Shown: positions 1-11,907, numbered from the stretch's first letter. The stretch is 64,000 bases of DNA from Glandiceps talaboti (GCF_964340395.1 NC_135556.1:19875642-19939641), one strand, 5' to 3'. A program made the numbers and translations. Notes: generated from the sequence alone by a model not told the origin.

Positions 1-29
1 GTCAGTCAGTCAGTCAGTCAGTCTGTCTG
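1..29. repeat. (GTCA)n/(GTCT)n microsatellite
   Basis: Five GTCA units run from the window edge into two GTCT units. If the NWD-type exon at 190-392 belongs to a functional gene, this tract lies in its following intron. Confidence 0.9.
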
Positions 30-189
30 TAGAGAAAATTTTACATGTGCGGCTAATGCCTATCTATATTCTGGGACCATATAGGCCTTTTTACTTGCAG
101 CCAATTCAGTTACCCAACCAGTAACGACCTAATTAAGGGAGATAAAGTGACACGTGTTAATTTTGCAACGACTGATGCGGACAACTTAC

Positions 190-392
190 TATAAAATTTG
201 GTCCTGTAGATAGTTGTTGGCATGCCTTAATTTCTCTTAGGCATATTTCGGTTGTCATGTGATCGTCTGTATTCTCATCTCGTATTCCCCATCTCATGTC
301 AACCACTTGGAATTCATAACCTTTATTCTTACAGAACTGTTTAAGGCTTGGGTAAGCCCTTTCCATCAACGCATCTCGTTCGTGTTTTGTAT
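190..392 (-). CDS. Internal exon of a NWD-type (DUF4062-NACHT-WD) gene, partial
   Basis: Read on the minus strand, the exon opens with phase 1 after a pyrimidine-rich acceptor ending CACCAG and closes at a GTAAGT donor (position 189 leftward). It encodes 67 whole codons. The translation contains KHERDALMERAYPSLKQFC, then VVDMRWGIRDE, TTEICLREIKAC and STGPNF. These are the signature blocks of the N-terminal DUF4062 region of NWD1/NWD2-like STAND proteins, where this stretch normally follows a VF-SSTF-D strand. The phase-1 start (a split Asp codon) fits an upstream exon ending in STFT. Such proteins normally continue into a NACHT ATPase and WD40 repeats, and are thought to be intracellular sensors or scaffolds. 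The downstream exons would lie left of the window. I could not find the upstream exon within it. Family assignment is firm; intactness of the gene is unknown. Confidence 0.85.
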
Positions 393-960
393 CTGGTGTA
401 GGAAGAATGGCATTGTTTTATTTATTAGGTATATGGTTTTACATTCTAATACAGTAATTCTATATCTACTGTCCGTCAGTGTTCTTATATACCAAAGTGC
501 ACTTTACGAACCAACACAACTTTAAATTATAAATCAGTTTACACGGTGGAGTAAACCTAAAAGAACAAAAAATGGTCAAAATGAGTCTTGACCAAACCAC
601 ATTACAAAACCCAGAGAGCTGATTTAAACCCACTAAGAATTTGTCACTTTCTTATACGGAGAAGTTTGAATGCTGCCCGCTGTAGTACAGGTCTGGAAGA
701 AAAACTACACACGCAAATTCCCCACAAGCGTAACTCTATATGCACTCCCGTGTACCTTCGCTGTTACTCGCTTCTCTGGTACAACGATATACCTAGATTT
801 TTCAGAAGTACACTCTGCCGAGTTACTCAGTGTAGAGAGTTACATCAGCAGTACACTCCGTTCCGTAACTGAGAGTTGGAGTTACGGAGCGTAACTCTCT
901 GCTCTGTTACTGCGTGTAGGCGTACCGCTAGTGTACCCACAGGTGGCAGCGAGCATGTAA
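393..960. repeat. GTTAC/GTAAC-rich palindromic cluster
   Basis: Between about 725 and 925 the pentamer GTAAC or GTTAC recurs in both orientations, often as GTAACTCT or GAGTTAC. One pair forms a perfect 8-bp inverted repeat with a 3-nt loop (879-886 with 890-897). Another forms a perfect 10-bp inverted repeat (834-843 with 891-900). No coding sequence is recognised. It would fall in an intron of, or upstream of, the NWD-type gene. Confidence 0.6.
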
Positions 961-1011
961 CTGATTGATTGATTGATTGATCGATCGATCGATCGGTTGA
1001 TTTATTGATTG
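961..1011. repeat. (GATT)n/(GATC)n microsatellite
   Basis: GATT units pass into GATC units and back to imperfect GATT. Confidence 0.9.
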
Positions 1012-3643
1012 TTTGACTCAAAATAGATGCTCAGTGTCAGATACAAATTAGATGCTTAGTGTTGGACTCAAATTATTTATACCTTATGTATTTAATTGTC
1101 AGAAATACGTGCTTAAATATTGAGAATTCTGATGGTTGCATTTATAATTGATACATTGATACATGCAATTTAATAACTTGCATACGAATGCACTAATCAA
1201 CATGAAAGTGATGCTTTACTCTTTTGCCTTTAATTGGATTTGTTTTTTGCGACATATTTTTTTCTGTTGGAATTTACAGCATGTTGCATGTTGCAGGTTA
1301 CTTTTCTCTGGCTCTGTTTGATGCAATCGCATAGAAATCAATAAGAAATTAAAACGCACATTCTAAACTTTAAGATCGCAATTTCTTGCTACACTTTAAT
1401 AGTCTGAATGACATAAACCGCTTAAAATTTGCTGCAACTATAGAAACAGACACGCGGATACTAATATTTTGATGCCTGCATTTGATGTTTCCATCCATTG
1501 GTGGCACCTTAGTTCATTTCATTTAGAGGAAATGTAGTAAGTTAAACTGTATTCATTCAATTTTGCTATCTTAAAGTATAGTATGTGCATTTTCTTAATG
1601 GTTACTGCGTGGTTGTATCAAACAGTGCCAGGGAACAGTAACATGAAAGGGGCTATATACATGTATAATATTTTATCATTATGATATGATTTGTATATGA
1701 TGCAGTTTTCGACTTCAACTTGCTCAAAAGCTCACATCACAACATAGCAGTTTGAGAATACTTGCCTGTAAAGGTAGAGCTTGTAAACATCCGTATGATT
1801 TTAGCGTCAGCGGGGTAATCAAGATCGAAGTTTCCTCTCAAAATTTCTTGTAATCTATAGTCACGAGCTGAATTACCCTAAGAGAGATAAAATCGGTCGA
1901 TGAGGGCGCACTTTGACATGCTAGTAAAACAAGGTGCATCAACATGTTATATCGACGTGAGTACGGATTGTGAATTCTCCCAAATGTGAGTGTAATGTTG
2001 TTGCAATGAATATAATTTTTCGTAAAGGTGGCATTGATTGCAAAGTGTATATTATATCACGATAGTATTCTGTATGCATATCCACGCCAGTAATACCATA
2101 GCCAACGTCAACGGTATTACCTGATTATACTACAGCATACGTCATTCTGTCCAATCATAATATTTGCATAGACAGTAGTCACTATGGAGATAGCCAATGT
2201 AAAACATTCACCCTACGGCAGACAGGTTCTATTACATTGTGGAGGTACTCAATCGTCTATCAATATATCATCATTCACGTAACGAGTTCACTTCCTTACC
2301 TGGCCTTTATACACGGTGTTACTGCCTGTCACGCCGGATGCTGCACTTGATGCACACCCCATTCTCCGACAATCTTCGATTCTGACAACACACGAGATAC
2401 TACACCAAGTTTGTTACATCGAGAAGTGCATGTGTACTTTTGACAGTGACGGCATACACCTCAAACAAGCAAGGCATTTTATACTGCATAGCATGTAGAT
2501 CAGTTCTGTCATGGCCTCATAGCGTCTTTGTTGCCTTGGTACATTTTCGTATTTACATAACAATGTAGACCTATACCTATAAACACACACTTTAAAAACC
2601 GTCAAGACATGCGATATGTTGACCAAGGTCACGGTGTGCGCATGTGCAATTAAAATTGTAGAGCTTTCGTAACCGAGTCTATGAAATGGTACACTCATAT
2701 ACGTTTATATGTAAAAAAACCCACCTAATTGACAATTTGTTGTTGAATTGGTGGTGTGCCCCATCAATCCCAGCTATACAAAGCACCCGACTCATCATAA
2801 AACTAAATGAAAAGCATAAACATTTCAAAACAGTCAAACATATTTTCAAACGCTTCCATTAAATATGATGACCATAAAATCTTAAACCGAGAACGCCCTC
2901 GGAATTGAATTTGTTGGAAAACTCCAACCAGTTCAGTCAATAAAAATTATGTGATCTCCGTACAAATTTGATTCAACTTTAGTTATTCTAATCTAATATG
3001 ACCACTGAATACGGTGTTAACGCTAAAGGAAAAATGAAAGATTGATAATTTTCTTCAACACACACGTCAACCATCAATTTGAAATTTCTGTAATATTTTG
3101 AAAAGGAACAAGAACAATCTTTCATTTGGCAAAGTTTGGAACGAATTTAAAGAACTTTGATTTTCATGTAAATTTGTCACCAAGGCACAATGAAAAATGT
3201 GACCAATAGAAGAAGTTGGAAGCAGAGTTGATGAGACGCCTAAAATATAAACACATTTGTTTATTCCTTTCCGTTAGCAACTATACTGTAATCGTTTTTG
3301 TCCTCCTTCATTAGAACGTAGTCGTTGTATATCATTAAACTGTATTTCACCTTTCTTTACCCTCTCTTCATATATTAAAACAATGCCCTTACTTCTGTGC
3401 CTATATAAGCTTTGCATTGCAGAGATTAGAAGCACTATAATACATATTTGCAGTTATCGATTTACATAGAGCAGTATATGCAGATCATAATCTATTTTCA
3501 TAATCACAATTATTTTTCTGTTGTATCCAATTCACAAACATTTTGTTTTTGTCAAGATTCTAGCGTCAATAAAATTGTTATGACGTAATTCATTGGGCCC
3601 AATCAATGGTGAACTTTAAGTTTTGCCTGACAGGTATATGCAA
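1012..3643. other. Non-coding, no gene recognised
   Basis: AT-rich sequence with only short random open frames. The one item of note is an 8-bp inverted repeat, GTAATACC (2090-2097) with GGTATTAC (2113-2120). An upstream exon of the NWD-type gene may lie here but was not identified. Confidence 0.5.
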
Positions 3644-3963
3644 CGTGTCTTCCCAGTGAACCTAGTTTTGTCTGTATATCCACCGTGTCTTCCCAGTGAA
3701 CCTAGTTTTGTCTGTATATCCACCGTGTCTTCCCAGTGAACCTAGTTTTGTCTGTATATCCACCGTGTCTTCCCAGTGAAGCTAGTTTTGTCTGTATATC
3801 CACCGTGTCTTCCCAGTGAACCTAGTTTTGTCTGTATATCCACCGTGTCTTCCCAGTGAAGCTAGTTTTGTCTGTATATCCACCGTGTCTTCCCAGTGAA
3901 CCTAGTTTGGTCTGTATATCCACCGTGTCTTCCCAGTGAACTTTTAATTTTGCCTGTACATAC
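3644..3963. repeat. 40-bp minisatellite, about 8 copies
   Basis: The unit begins CGTGTCTTCCCAGTGAA and ends GTCTGTATATCCAC. Copies start at 3644, 3684, 3724, 3764, 3804, 3844, 3884 and 3924, and the last is diverged. Copies at 3764 and 3844 carry GAAGCTAG where their neighbours have GAACCTAG, so two sequence variants alternate. Because 40 is not a multiple of 3, the open frame across it on the minus strand is a frame-cycling artefact. Confidence 0.95.
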
Positions 3964-4232
3964 AATGTGTCTCTCAGCTCTCCGGTGAACTTCGATAGCT
4001 CATCGACTTTCCCTAAACATCTGCCTAAACCAAAGTACGGTAATAAGACCCGACCAGTTACGAACAACACCTACGTAACTTACCTTTTGGCATTTTCGAT
4101 AAGTTTGCCCTTTCAAAATTCACCAGACCTTTACATGTCACGGTTAAATTACTCTGATCACCTATAATTATCTTTTTGCTATCTTTTATTTCCCATTCAC
4201 GTTCATTAGCTTGATGTATATATATGTATATA

Positions 4233-4272
<40 letters not shown>

Positions 4273-4580
4273 TCAAAGATATACGAACCATATATCCCTT
4301 GCCTTGCTCTTTTCTAGGTCATGAGAGAGAGAGGGTGGTGGTGGTGGGGGGATGACACACTTGTTGGCCCATTACACGTACACGTCACGTGTTAGTTGAT
4401 ATGAATTGTTACTATGGGCAGCGCCCTTATCCTTGTACACGTCAGCCGGAATTGAAGGGGGGGGGGGGTGGGGGTGGGGTCGAGAAAGTAGACTCAATTG
4501 TTGATCCATCATGATGAACCTAGCTATTTCTTTTATAATAACACTTTAAAGATTGGCGGTCGGATGGTTAAAGAGGAACC

Positions 4581-4639
<59 letters not shown>

Positions 4640-5623
4640 CCACCACCACCACAAAGAAAAGAAAAAAAAGAAAAATTGTATACACGTACATGTTGGTGAT
4701 GCTTATAAATCGTAATGGAACTTGACCAGCCTGAATGGTGCCCTAGAAATGAGACTTAAAGTCAGAAAAAAACTATGAAGCCTTTGTTTTATTTAAGAGT
4801 CCCGAATTTCAGCGATAAATGATAATTTTCGCCCAGATACGCGCTTTTTATGTCGTCATCTTACCATTTATGACGTCATAGTGTTTGTGGATAGGGTGTT
4901 GCGTTGATTTAGTAATTTTGTCTAATATAGGGTCATGGGAAAAATAAAATAAAATGGGCCACACTCACATATACAAATTTGACCCTTATATACTATATGG
5001 CCAGCGTCATTATCATTGTAGACTTCAACGACTTGTATCTGACTCTACATCTAGTACATGGTGGTCTTAAAAGATCTTAAGATTCGATGAAGGATATTCA
5101 CGCTGCAGTGGAAAATACAGTTTGTCGAACATTGTTGTAAAAATTGTGAAGTCATTGCCCCAGTATTTACATCATGTACGTTAGGACTTAGGAATAAATG
5201 TCTTGTGTAAAGATTGACATACGCCACCACATGTCATTTTTTTCTATAATACCGTGTATACCAAAATTCCAATTGAACCGGTTTAAATAATATTTTGTAA
5301 AATTATATTTATATTTTTAAATGACATATGGTAAATATTAAACATAATTTTTATCAAATTATAATTATATGAATTTGAAGTGCAAACGATAAAATTTTTA
5401 AAGCTAGACGTAATGTCTTTATTATCAATTTTGAATGAAGCATCTTGGAAACAAAATCTTCACTGATGACAACTTTAACGAAACCAGTACGTACACAGAT
5501 ACAATATAGTAACCGAAATGTAATCGACGTACACATACTTATAGTTTCATGATCAAACATAACAAAAGTTGCCAGGGAGTAAAAAAGACGATTGGTTATT
5601 CATATTATAGATCACGTGACATA
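3964..5623. other. Non-coding, simple repeats and 3' flank of receptor 1
   Basis: Contains (TA)n/(GTATA)n at about 4216-4268, G-rich runs at about 4329-4350 and 4456-4480 (several runs of four or more G, so a G-quadruplex is possible), and AT-rich sequence. On the minus strand an AATAAA (TTTATT on plus at about 5417) lies roughly 200 nt beyond the stop of the receptor at 5624 and is a plausible poly(A) signal for it. Confidence 0.5.
4577..4652. repeat. (AAC)n/(CAC)n microsatellite
   Basis: Trinucleotide AAC units are followed by CAC units. The poly-Thr open frame across them is a by-product of the repeat. Confidence 0.9.
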
Positions 5624-7609
5624 TCAAGACTGTAATCTGCATTCACAAATCAATCTCCTGAAAGCATCTCTGAAATTTTTGTTCGCCAGAGCATAACATA
5701 GGGGATTGAGGGCGCTGTTCGTGTAATAAATCCAATAGACTATGCCGAACGTTGTGGAATCGAAACATTCTGAACAAACAGTTATAACCATGGCGACGGT
5801 GTGATAAGGCATCCAACACAGAATGAATGCAGCAAGTAGGGTGCTAACTGTGATTAATCCTTTCCGTGCATGCATTGACCGATTTGTTGAGTTTTTAATT
5901 TCGCTGAAGACATCTTTTGAACGGCGAAATTTGGCAACTTCATGTACGGGGTAACTAATGTCTGGTGTATATTTATCTGTGTTTACCGTATTTCTAATAG
6001 TTTGCTTATCGTCTTTTAGAGACGAATGTCTGACTGTTAAACTCTTTTCGTTTTCAAACGCGTGTTCTGACTGAAAGGGATTTCCCTTCGTTGACGTGTT
6101 TACAATATTAATGTGGATATCCGATGGCGATGCACTTTCATCGATCATTGATTTAGATTCTTGTGTTACAAACGTTGCCTTTTTATCATCTAAAGTGTCA
6201 TGACTACTTGATATCGGATAGATCGAGGTTACGTCTCCTTGACTACACAATGAATGGATTGATTCTGCACCGTCAACTAAATCAAAAGGGATTGCATCTA
6301 TCGCCCCGCGTATATCGTTATCATATGTAACTGTTGGATTTACATCATTTGAAAGTTCCCCAGAAGGAAGATTTTCAGAGAGTGTGGCTGTATTTTCTCT
6401 GTCGTCTAAAACTTCCTGACTTTGGTCCAGAATTTCTGATTTCGTTGCGCCTTCATTCACTCTTAGGCTTCCTGTTAATCGATTTTCTGAACAAGTTGTT
6501 TCCTCGGGGACGTGGTGTTTCATTACAAGTTCATTGCTTTCACTCCGTTGCTCATTATCTTTTTCGTTGGTATCACACATTTCTACATCTACATCTACAG
6601 CCAAATTATCAATGCCATTATACGTTTCCATATGAATGGCTCCCTGCTTTTCTACCATCAACTCTTCTCTGGAAACAGTTTTATTAAGAGAAACAAAGTT
6701 ATCTTCATTTTGGTCTTCATCACAAACGGATTCTCCTACATCCCCTACATCGTTTTCACCCACTGTTTTACCATCAAATTGAGGTTTCTCAGCCGTTTTC
6801 CCTTTGTTTTTCCTTACATTCCCTATCTGGTGTTTCGGCAAACGTTTTCTATTGGCAATACTGTGGGCGATTCGGTAGATTTTCAAGTACAAAGTAATTT
6901 GAATGATAAGTGGCAACCAGAATCCGAGAACAGTCTGTGTAATAACGAACCATGTTACTTCCAAGTACTCAACGACGCACACTTTTTCAGGCACAGTATA
7001 AAACCCTTGGATATGCGGCCATGAAAAGTTGGGTAGCCAGTATAGAACGATAGAGATAAGCCATGTCATCAGAATAATGCACAATGCTCGACGTTTAGTG
7101 GTTTGTGTTAAATGTCGGATTGGATCTACTATCGCAGTATGGCGATCAACGCTAATGGCGATGATCGCAAACAGAGAAACGCTGCAAACGGTATAATCTG
7201 TTGCTGTCCACAAATCACACAATATTCGACCAAGTGGCCAGTATCCAAGGGTGGCATACATCGTGTAAACGGGAACACTTAATATCCCGACAAGGAAATC
7301 CGAAACGGCTAAATTCACGATGTAGAAGTTCGAGATAGTTCTAAGTTTTCGGTGAAATGAAAATAATAGAATAACAAAAAAGTTACCCAACACGATTGAG
7401 ATACTCAACAAACTTCCCACTATGGCATACCAAAACGAAATCTTCGGTAAATCATCCGTATCTGTTCCGACAGATGATATAACGTTGTTGTTGGTTACTG
7501 CATGTAATGTGGTTGGGAAAATAGCAGTTGTGGGAACGTCAGAATTGTTCCAATTTTTAAAATAGTTCTCAGTTTGCGTTGAATTCACAATCGTTAAATT
7601 ATCAGCCAT
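5624..7609 (-). CDS. Muscarinic-like aminergic GPCR 1, single exon, 661 aa
   Basis: An intact rhodopsin-class receptor with no intron and a good start context (AACAATGG). TM1 is at about 59-84 (N76), TM2 at 95-118 (D104 in LAVSDFLVG), and C131 before TM3 pairs with C211 in loop 2. TM3 carries the amine-anchoring D138 followed by Y139. TM4 has W183. TM5 spans 217-243 (P233). A very long intracellular loop 3 (about 246-583) is rich in Ser, Thr, Asp and Glu. TM6 is at about 584-610 with CWMPY (598-602), and TM7 has YW at 625-626, Y629 and NSALNPLCY (631-639). Helix 8 (CYALANKNFRDAF) closely resembles muscarinic receptors. N-terminal sequons at N4, N9 and N21 suit an extracellular end. Oddities: DRY is DRH (155-157); residue 6.52 is His603, where muscarinic receptors have Asn; residue 5.46 is Gly229, not the Glu of histamine H3/H4. 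The ligand is therefore uncertain. Confidence 0.92.
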   Translation of the reverse strand: MADNLTIVNSTQTENYFKNWNNSDVPTTAIFPTTLHAVTNNNVISSVGTDTDDLPKISFWYAIVGSLLSISIVLGNFFVILLFSFHRKLRTISNFYIVNLAVSDFLVGILSVPVYTMYATLGYWPLGRILCDLWTATDYTVCSVSLFAIIAISVDRHTAIVDPIRHLTQTTKRRALCIILMTWLISIVLYWLPNFSWPHIQGFYTVPEKVCVVEYLEVTWFVITQTVLGFWLPLIIQITLYLKIYRIAHSIANRKRLPKHQIGNVRKNKGKTAEKPQFDGKTVGENDVGDVGESVCDEDQNEDNFVSLNKTVSREELMVEKQGAIHMETYNGIDNLAVDVDVEMCDTNEKDNEQRSESNELVMKHHVPEETTCSENRLTGSLRVNEGATKSEILDQSQEVLDDRENTATLSENLPSGELSNDVNPTVTYDNDIRGAIDAIPFDLVDGAESIHSLCSQGDVTSIYPISSSHDTLDDKKATFVTQESKSMIDESASPSDIHINIVNTSTKGNPFQSEHAFENEKSLTVRHSSLKDDKQTIRNTVNTDKYTPDISYPVHEVAKFRRSKDVFSEIKNSTNRSMHARKGLITVSTLLAAFILCWMPYHTVAMVITVCSECFDSTTFGIVYWIYYTNSALNPLCYALANKNFRDAFRRLICECRLQS

Positions 7610-8875
7610 TGTTACACATTCAGCGAAATGCTTTTTTCCATGTTCCAGTAAAAATCTAGTTGACCATTACGATAATTGAAATCGCTCATTTTCATGTCGA
7701 ATCCACATTTGGTACTATACATGTTACAACACTATACAAAGTCGGAACAATCCAACATAAGTCACGTTAACACACCAAGAGCACGGTATCCTACCTGAAA
7801 TCGAAAATAGAAGAATCGTGTTAAGAGTCTGCAGAAAAATACTGAATTGGTCTTGAAAATTAAAGTTGAACGCCGGAAAAGATATCAAATCCGCCCCAGC
7901 GCAATTCTACGTGGAAAGAAGAGAAGATCAGAAAACGTACACCTTGAGGCCTAAATTATGTGGCTGTCAGCTTAGAAGAAAGCGCTGCACCAAAGTGTGT
8001 TGTTTACCTAGCTGAGATGTCCGGGTTAGTACATCAGAACGACGCCGAGCTGCTTTACGTGAATCCTTTGAGTTTAATAATGCAACGATGACGGTAGGTT
8101 AAAAGCCATACATCATCCAATGCAATCATGCAAACAGAACACATTTTCCAGTGTCTTTGAGAGGAGTGAGTCTCTGCGAATGGCGAAAATAAATATGTCT
8201 GTGATGTGCATTGACGACTGCTGAATACTAGTAATAACATTCCACGCCACTCACTTAAATAGAGAGACTGGGCGATAATACTATTTACTCGTTCATTACT
8301 ACGTTTAAACGGACGTATTTTCCTAATGATTGCTGTCAAAACTAGTACAATGGTGTATTATACAAAGTTATTATCGCCTAGAGTCTATTTATTTGCCTTC
8401 AAATGTTGTCAATGCGATTTCAACCCTTTGATGTACGAGGTTACAACGGAAATTAAGTAGGAAGTGCAATTTGGCATATCATTACAATCTAACTTCATAA
8501 TATTGGCGTGTTACGTCTATCCAACTTCATAAATACACTCGATATTACATTTCTTAATATACACATGCAAGCATGAAATGGTCTCAAATTTGAACATCCG
8601 GGATATTGGCCTGGCAAGTCAATTTAATATTGCCCAAGGACAATTGACAAGAGAAAGCGTAACTCAAATTGTGACCATTTTGATTTTGAAAGACACTTGA
8701 AACAAAATAAATTTGGAAATCTAACTTGTTGGAATGATAATTACAATATACATATGATATGTGTTTTATTGTCATATATATACTGATACATATATAATGA
8801 AATGTGCATTGATTTTGCGTGTAATGAAAAAATTTACAAAAACAATATTCTATAGAGGACTCCTAACACGAAACG
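7610..8875. other. 5' flank of receptor 1, no gene recognised
   Basis: Presumed promoter and 5' UTR side of the minus-strand receptor. No clear TATA box or coding frame was seen. Open frames here are short and look random. Confidence 0.4.
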
Positions 8876-8975
8876 TATCGTACGCATGTTGTCATTGTTT
8901 CAGATGGTATAGGAACATTCCATGAGAAATTGAAGCATACTAGTATATTACCAATTATAATATAATATAAGACAA
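8876..8975. repeat. 100-bp direct repeat, copy 1
   Basis: This block is identical base for base to 9161-9260, 285 bp to the right. Immediately after it the text AAATCAATATAATA follows directly; the same text follows copy 2 only after about 95 extra bases. Confidence 0.95.
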
Positions 8976-9160
8976 AATCAATATAATATACATTAGCCAT
9001 AATAAAGAATATCTGTTCGCCGTGTTCGTAAGAATTTTTTTTACTTGTCTCCATTATGTCACATAAGGAGGGGGTGGGGGTAATGCGCCCTCACCATGCC
9101 TGGTGGATAACCATCCGATGCCGAGACGCACACACCATCGTAATAATACATGCCTCAGCA

Positions 9161-9260
9161 TATCGTACGCATGTTGTCATTGTTTCAGATGGTATAGGAA
9201 CATTCCATGAGAAATTGAAGCATACTAGTATATTACCAATTATAATATAATATAAGACAA
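9161..9260. repeat. 100-bp direct repeat, copy 2
   Basis: Identical to 8876-8975. Perfect identity in neutral-looking AT-rich DNA implies a recent duplication, gene conversion, or an assembly duplication. Confidence 0.95.
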
Positions 9261-9898
9261 GTATCTCATCAAAATATGGAATTTTGATAGACACTAATTC
9301 ATTTTAATAACAATCTAACCCACATCTATAACCAAGTGACAATCATAATTATAAACAAAATCAATATAATATTCCATTCCCATCATATCAACATTCTATC
9401 GACACGTGACAAAAACTATACCTCAAATATGTTGCAATCATTCTGCTGTTCACAAGTGTCCGTCATGATGAAAAATTAATACAAATGATTGTAAAGAGTC
9501 ATAGTTCGAAACTTCAGAATTTTTAGGAATTCTATTATCAATAAATTGTGTGCGTTACCAGTTCCAATATTTAGGTTTGGGCCTTCGGAAGGGCATGGTC
9601 ATGTGACCCATCCTCCTCACACAGGGCTGATTGCCACACAGAACAGAAACATAACTACAGAACGGGTTAAAATGTCTATACTAATTCTGTGTTAGATGCA
9701 ATAACAATTATAATGTAGGACTGAACCTGGCACGACCTCCGGTGGGAAAAAATAGTTTTGTCTTTGAATGATGTTGAAGAAACCACTCTATGTATAATGA
9801 AACTATGCAGTGTCCAACAGTTTACGGCTAGTTTTTAACATACCAACAAAACCATAGTTATATATCGTCTCACCATGTCATACAATGTTTTCATGTTT
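9261..9898. other. Non-coding, no feature recognised
   Basis: AT-rich sequence between the duplicated block and a large microsatellite. Nothing beyond chance open frames was seen. Confidence 0.5.
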
Positions 9899-10186
<288 letters not shown>

Positions 10187-10496
10187 TTGTTTTCTATTTC
10201 AAACCAAGGTATCCATGGGGATACTTAAAAGTATTATTGATTATTATAAGAGATTATACTTTTACATACCATGATATTAATAGAGTCACCGAAATGTTAA
10301 TAGCGATTCTTATTTTTATTTCATACTTACATCTTTCTCATCTATGCCGCCCTAGCTTTGTTAAAAATAAAGGACAAGATTATCCCCTGTGATTACTTTA
10401 CAGAATGGCTTTGAAATATCTTTTTTTCAGTTTGATGAACATGATGTAAGCCTGGGGCTCTACCTCTATACCTTTCAAATTTATTTAAAGGTATTG

Positions 10497-10860
10497 ATTG
10501 CAGCATTCTAATGGACAGGGAGTCAAGGGGATACCTTGTAACTGTTTAAAAAGTTATTTGTCCTACGGGAAACAGTTTGCAAATGTGAGTAATCACATTT
10601 CAATTCACAAACTCATGTCATTGCTCCCCATGGGGATCTGTTCTCGATCCTGTTTTACTCTTTTAAACTCTAAGGACACTTCTCATGCAACTATTTTCTA
10701 ATGATGTTAACTTCTTCCATTCTTTTACAAACAATACTGTTCACATCAATGAAATAAACGCTATTGATGTGTTTAATTAAATTGTTAATTGGTATTCTGG
10801 GCACAGTCTCACTATTAGCCTAGTAAAATATATCAACTTCATGTTCGTATTTCGTCCGTC
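10497..10860 (+). pseudogene. Broken non-LTR reverse-transcriptase fragment
   Basis: Two frames together give a reverse-transcriptase order of motifs. The first (from about 10500) reads GVKGIPCNCLKSYLSYGKQF, matching the GI-G-----W--SYLSNR-Q-V block of Jockey/CR1-type elements, and then LPMGICSRSCF in place of a GVPQGSVLGPLLF-type block. One frame later (from 10688) follows LFSNDVNFFHS in place of the catalytic LFADDTNL. It runs on into INEINAIDVF and, after a stop at 10778, into WYSGHSLTISLVKY, matching the I--WF--N-LSLN--KTKY block. The catalytic Asp-Asp is changed to Asn-Asp, and there is a frame shift and at least one stop. It is a dead relic with no ends visible. Confidence 0.7.
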
Positions 10861-11907
10861 GTCGGCATTTCTTCAGCCTTGCGATACATATCACATATCA
10901 ATTGAACACAGATACGAGAAGTTGACCGACCACGTTACACACTGGAAAGTAGAAATTCGCTTCCATGTACCAGCAATGAAACACAATATAACGAAAGTGA
11001 ACTCCAAAATACATGTAAGTAGATGAATGACTCCGCAGAAAGACAAAATCAAAATTAAACGACAGTATACGAAGGAAGTAATGGTAAATAATAAAGGAAT
11101 CGAGCTCTATTCCTGTTGAGGTAAATAGATTCTCTGTACCTGTTTTACTAACACACCTGATATTGACTCGATATTTTACTTTTAGTAACTTTGATCTATC
11201 GTTCTATTTGGCTTGATATATTCTGTCTGCTCTAATCACATTTCAATAATTAATGTTGTCGGGCCTGATAATATATCATGGTGACACTTCAATAACGAAT
11301 GTTGTAGGGCTTCATAATACGTCTTGACGTCTCGAGTGTGTTAGTCACATGGGACACCTTGATGGAACTTGACGCCACATTAACGAAGCTACCTCAGTTT
11401 ATTTTGGGACATGATCCTTGCTTTCACTTAAAGTACACACTGAATACTGGCAGTTTAATTGACTGCAAATCATGTCATTCCATTTCAGTTATTCAGTCAT
11501 GCCTAAGTGTATCGTTAAGCCAACGGGGTTAATAATACAAATACATACTTTATTAAAACAACCCTCTTAACTGAAGTTACGAAATCTTAAAATGCGTTTA
11601 TATTAATATTCAGTTGGGCTTCAGCTTCCTTAGGGGCCAGGGGGCACGATGTATGAAATAGTATGGACAATTATCTTCACTAAATCAAGGAATAATATGT
11701 CACTTCATCGTTGACCTAGATGATACAAATGCTAGGGATATTATTCAAAGGCGTGACACTCTGTACTATACATTCCACACCCTGTATAATAGTAGCTATA
11801 CATAATTAAACGTTTGCTTGCTTCTGTTTAATCATAACATTTGGAGAGAGATGGTTTAATTCATGAAGTAACCTTCAACCCGTTCCGCAACTGTTGGCTG
11901 ACCTACA
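10861..11907. other. Non-coding, possible further retroelement remains
   Basis: Follows the reverse-transcriptase relic. The frame running to about 11026 continues from it but shows no clear motif. Otherwise AT-rich with no recognised gene. Confidence 0.35.

Noticed and set aside
3644..3963. Regular 40-bp repeats as a possible CRISPR array
   Set aside because: The units are contiguous with no spacers, and the genome is eukaryotic. It is a minisatellite.
6334..7024. Plus-strand open frames of 117 and 170 codons
   Set aside because: They are antisense to the intact receptor and show none of its codon constraint; they are shadows.
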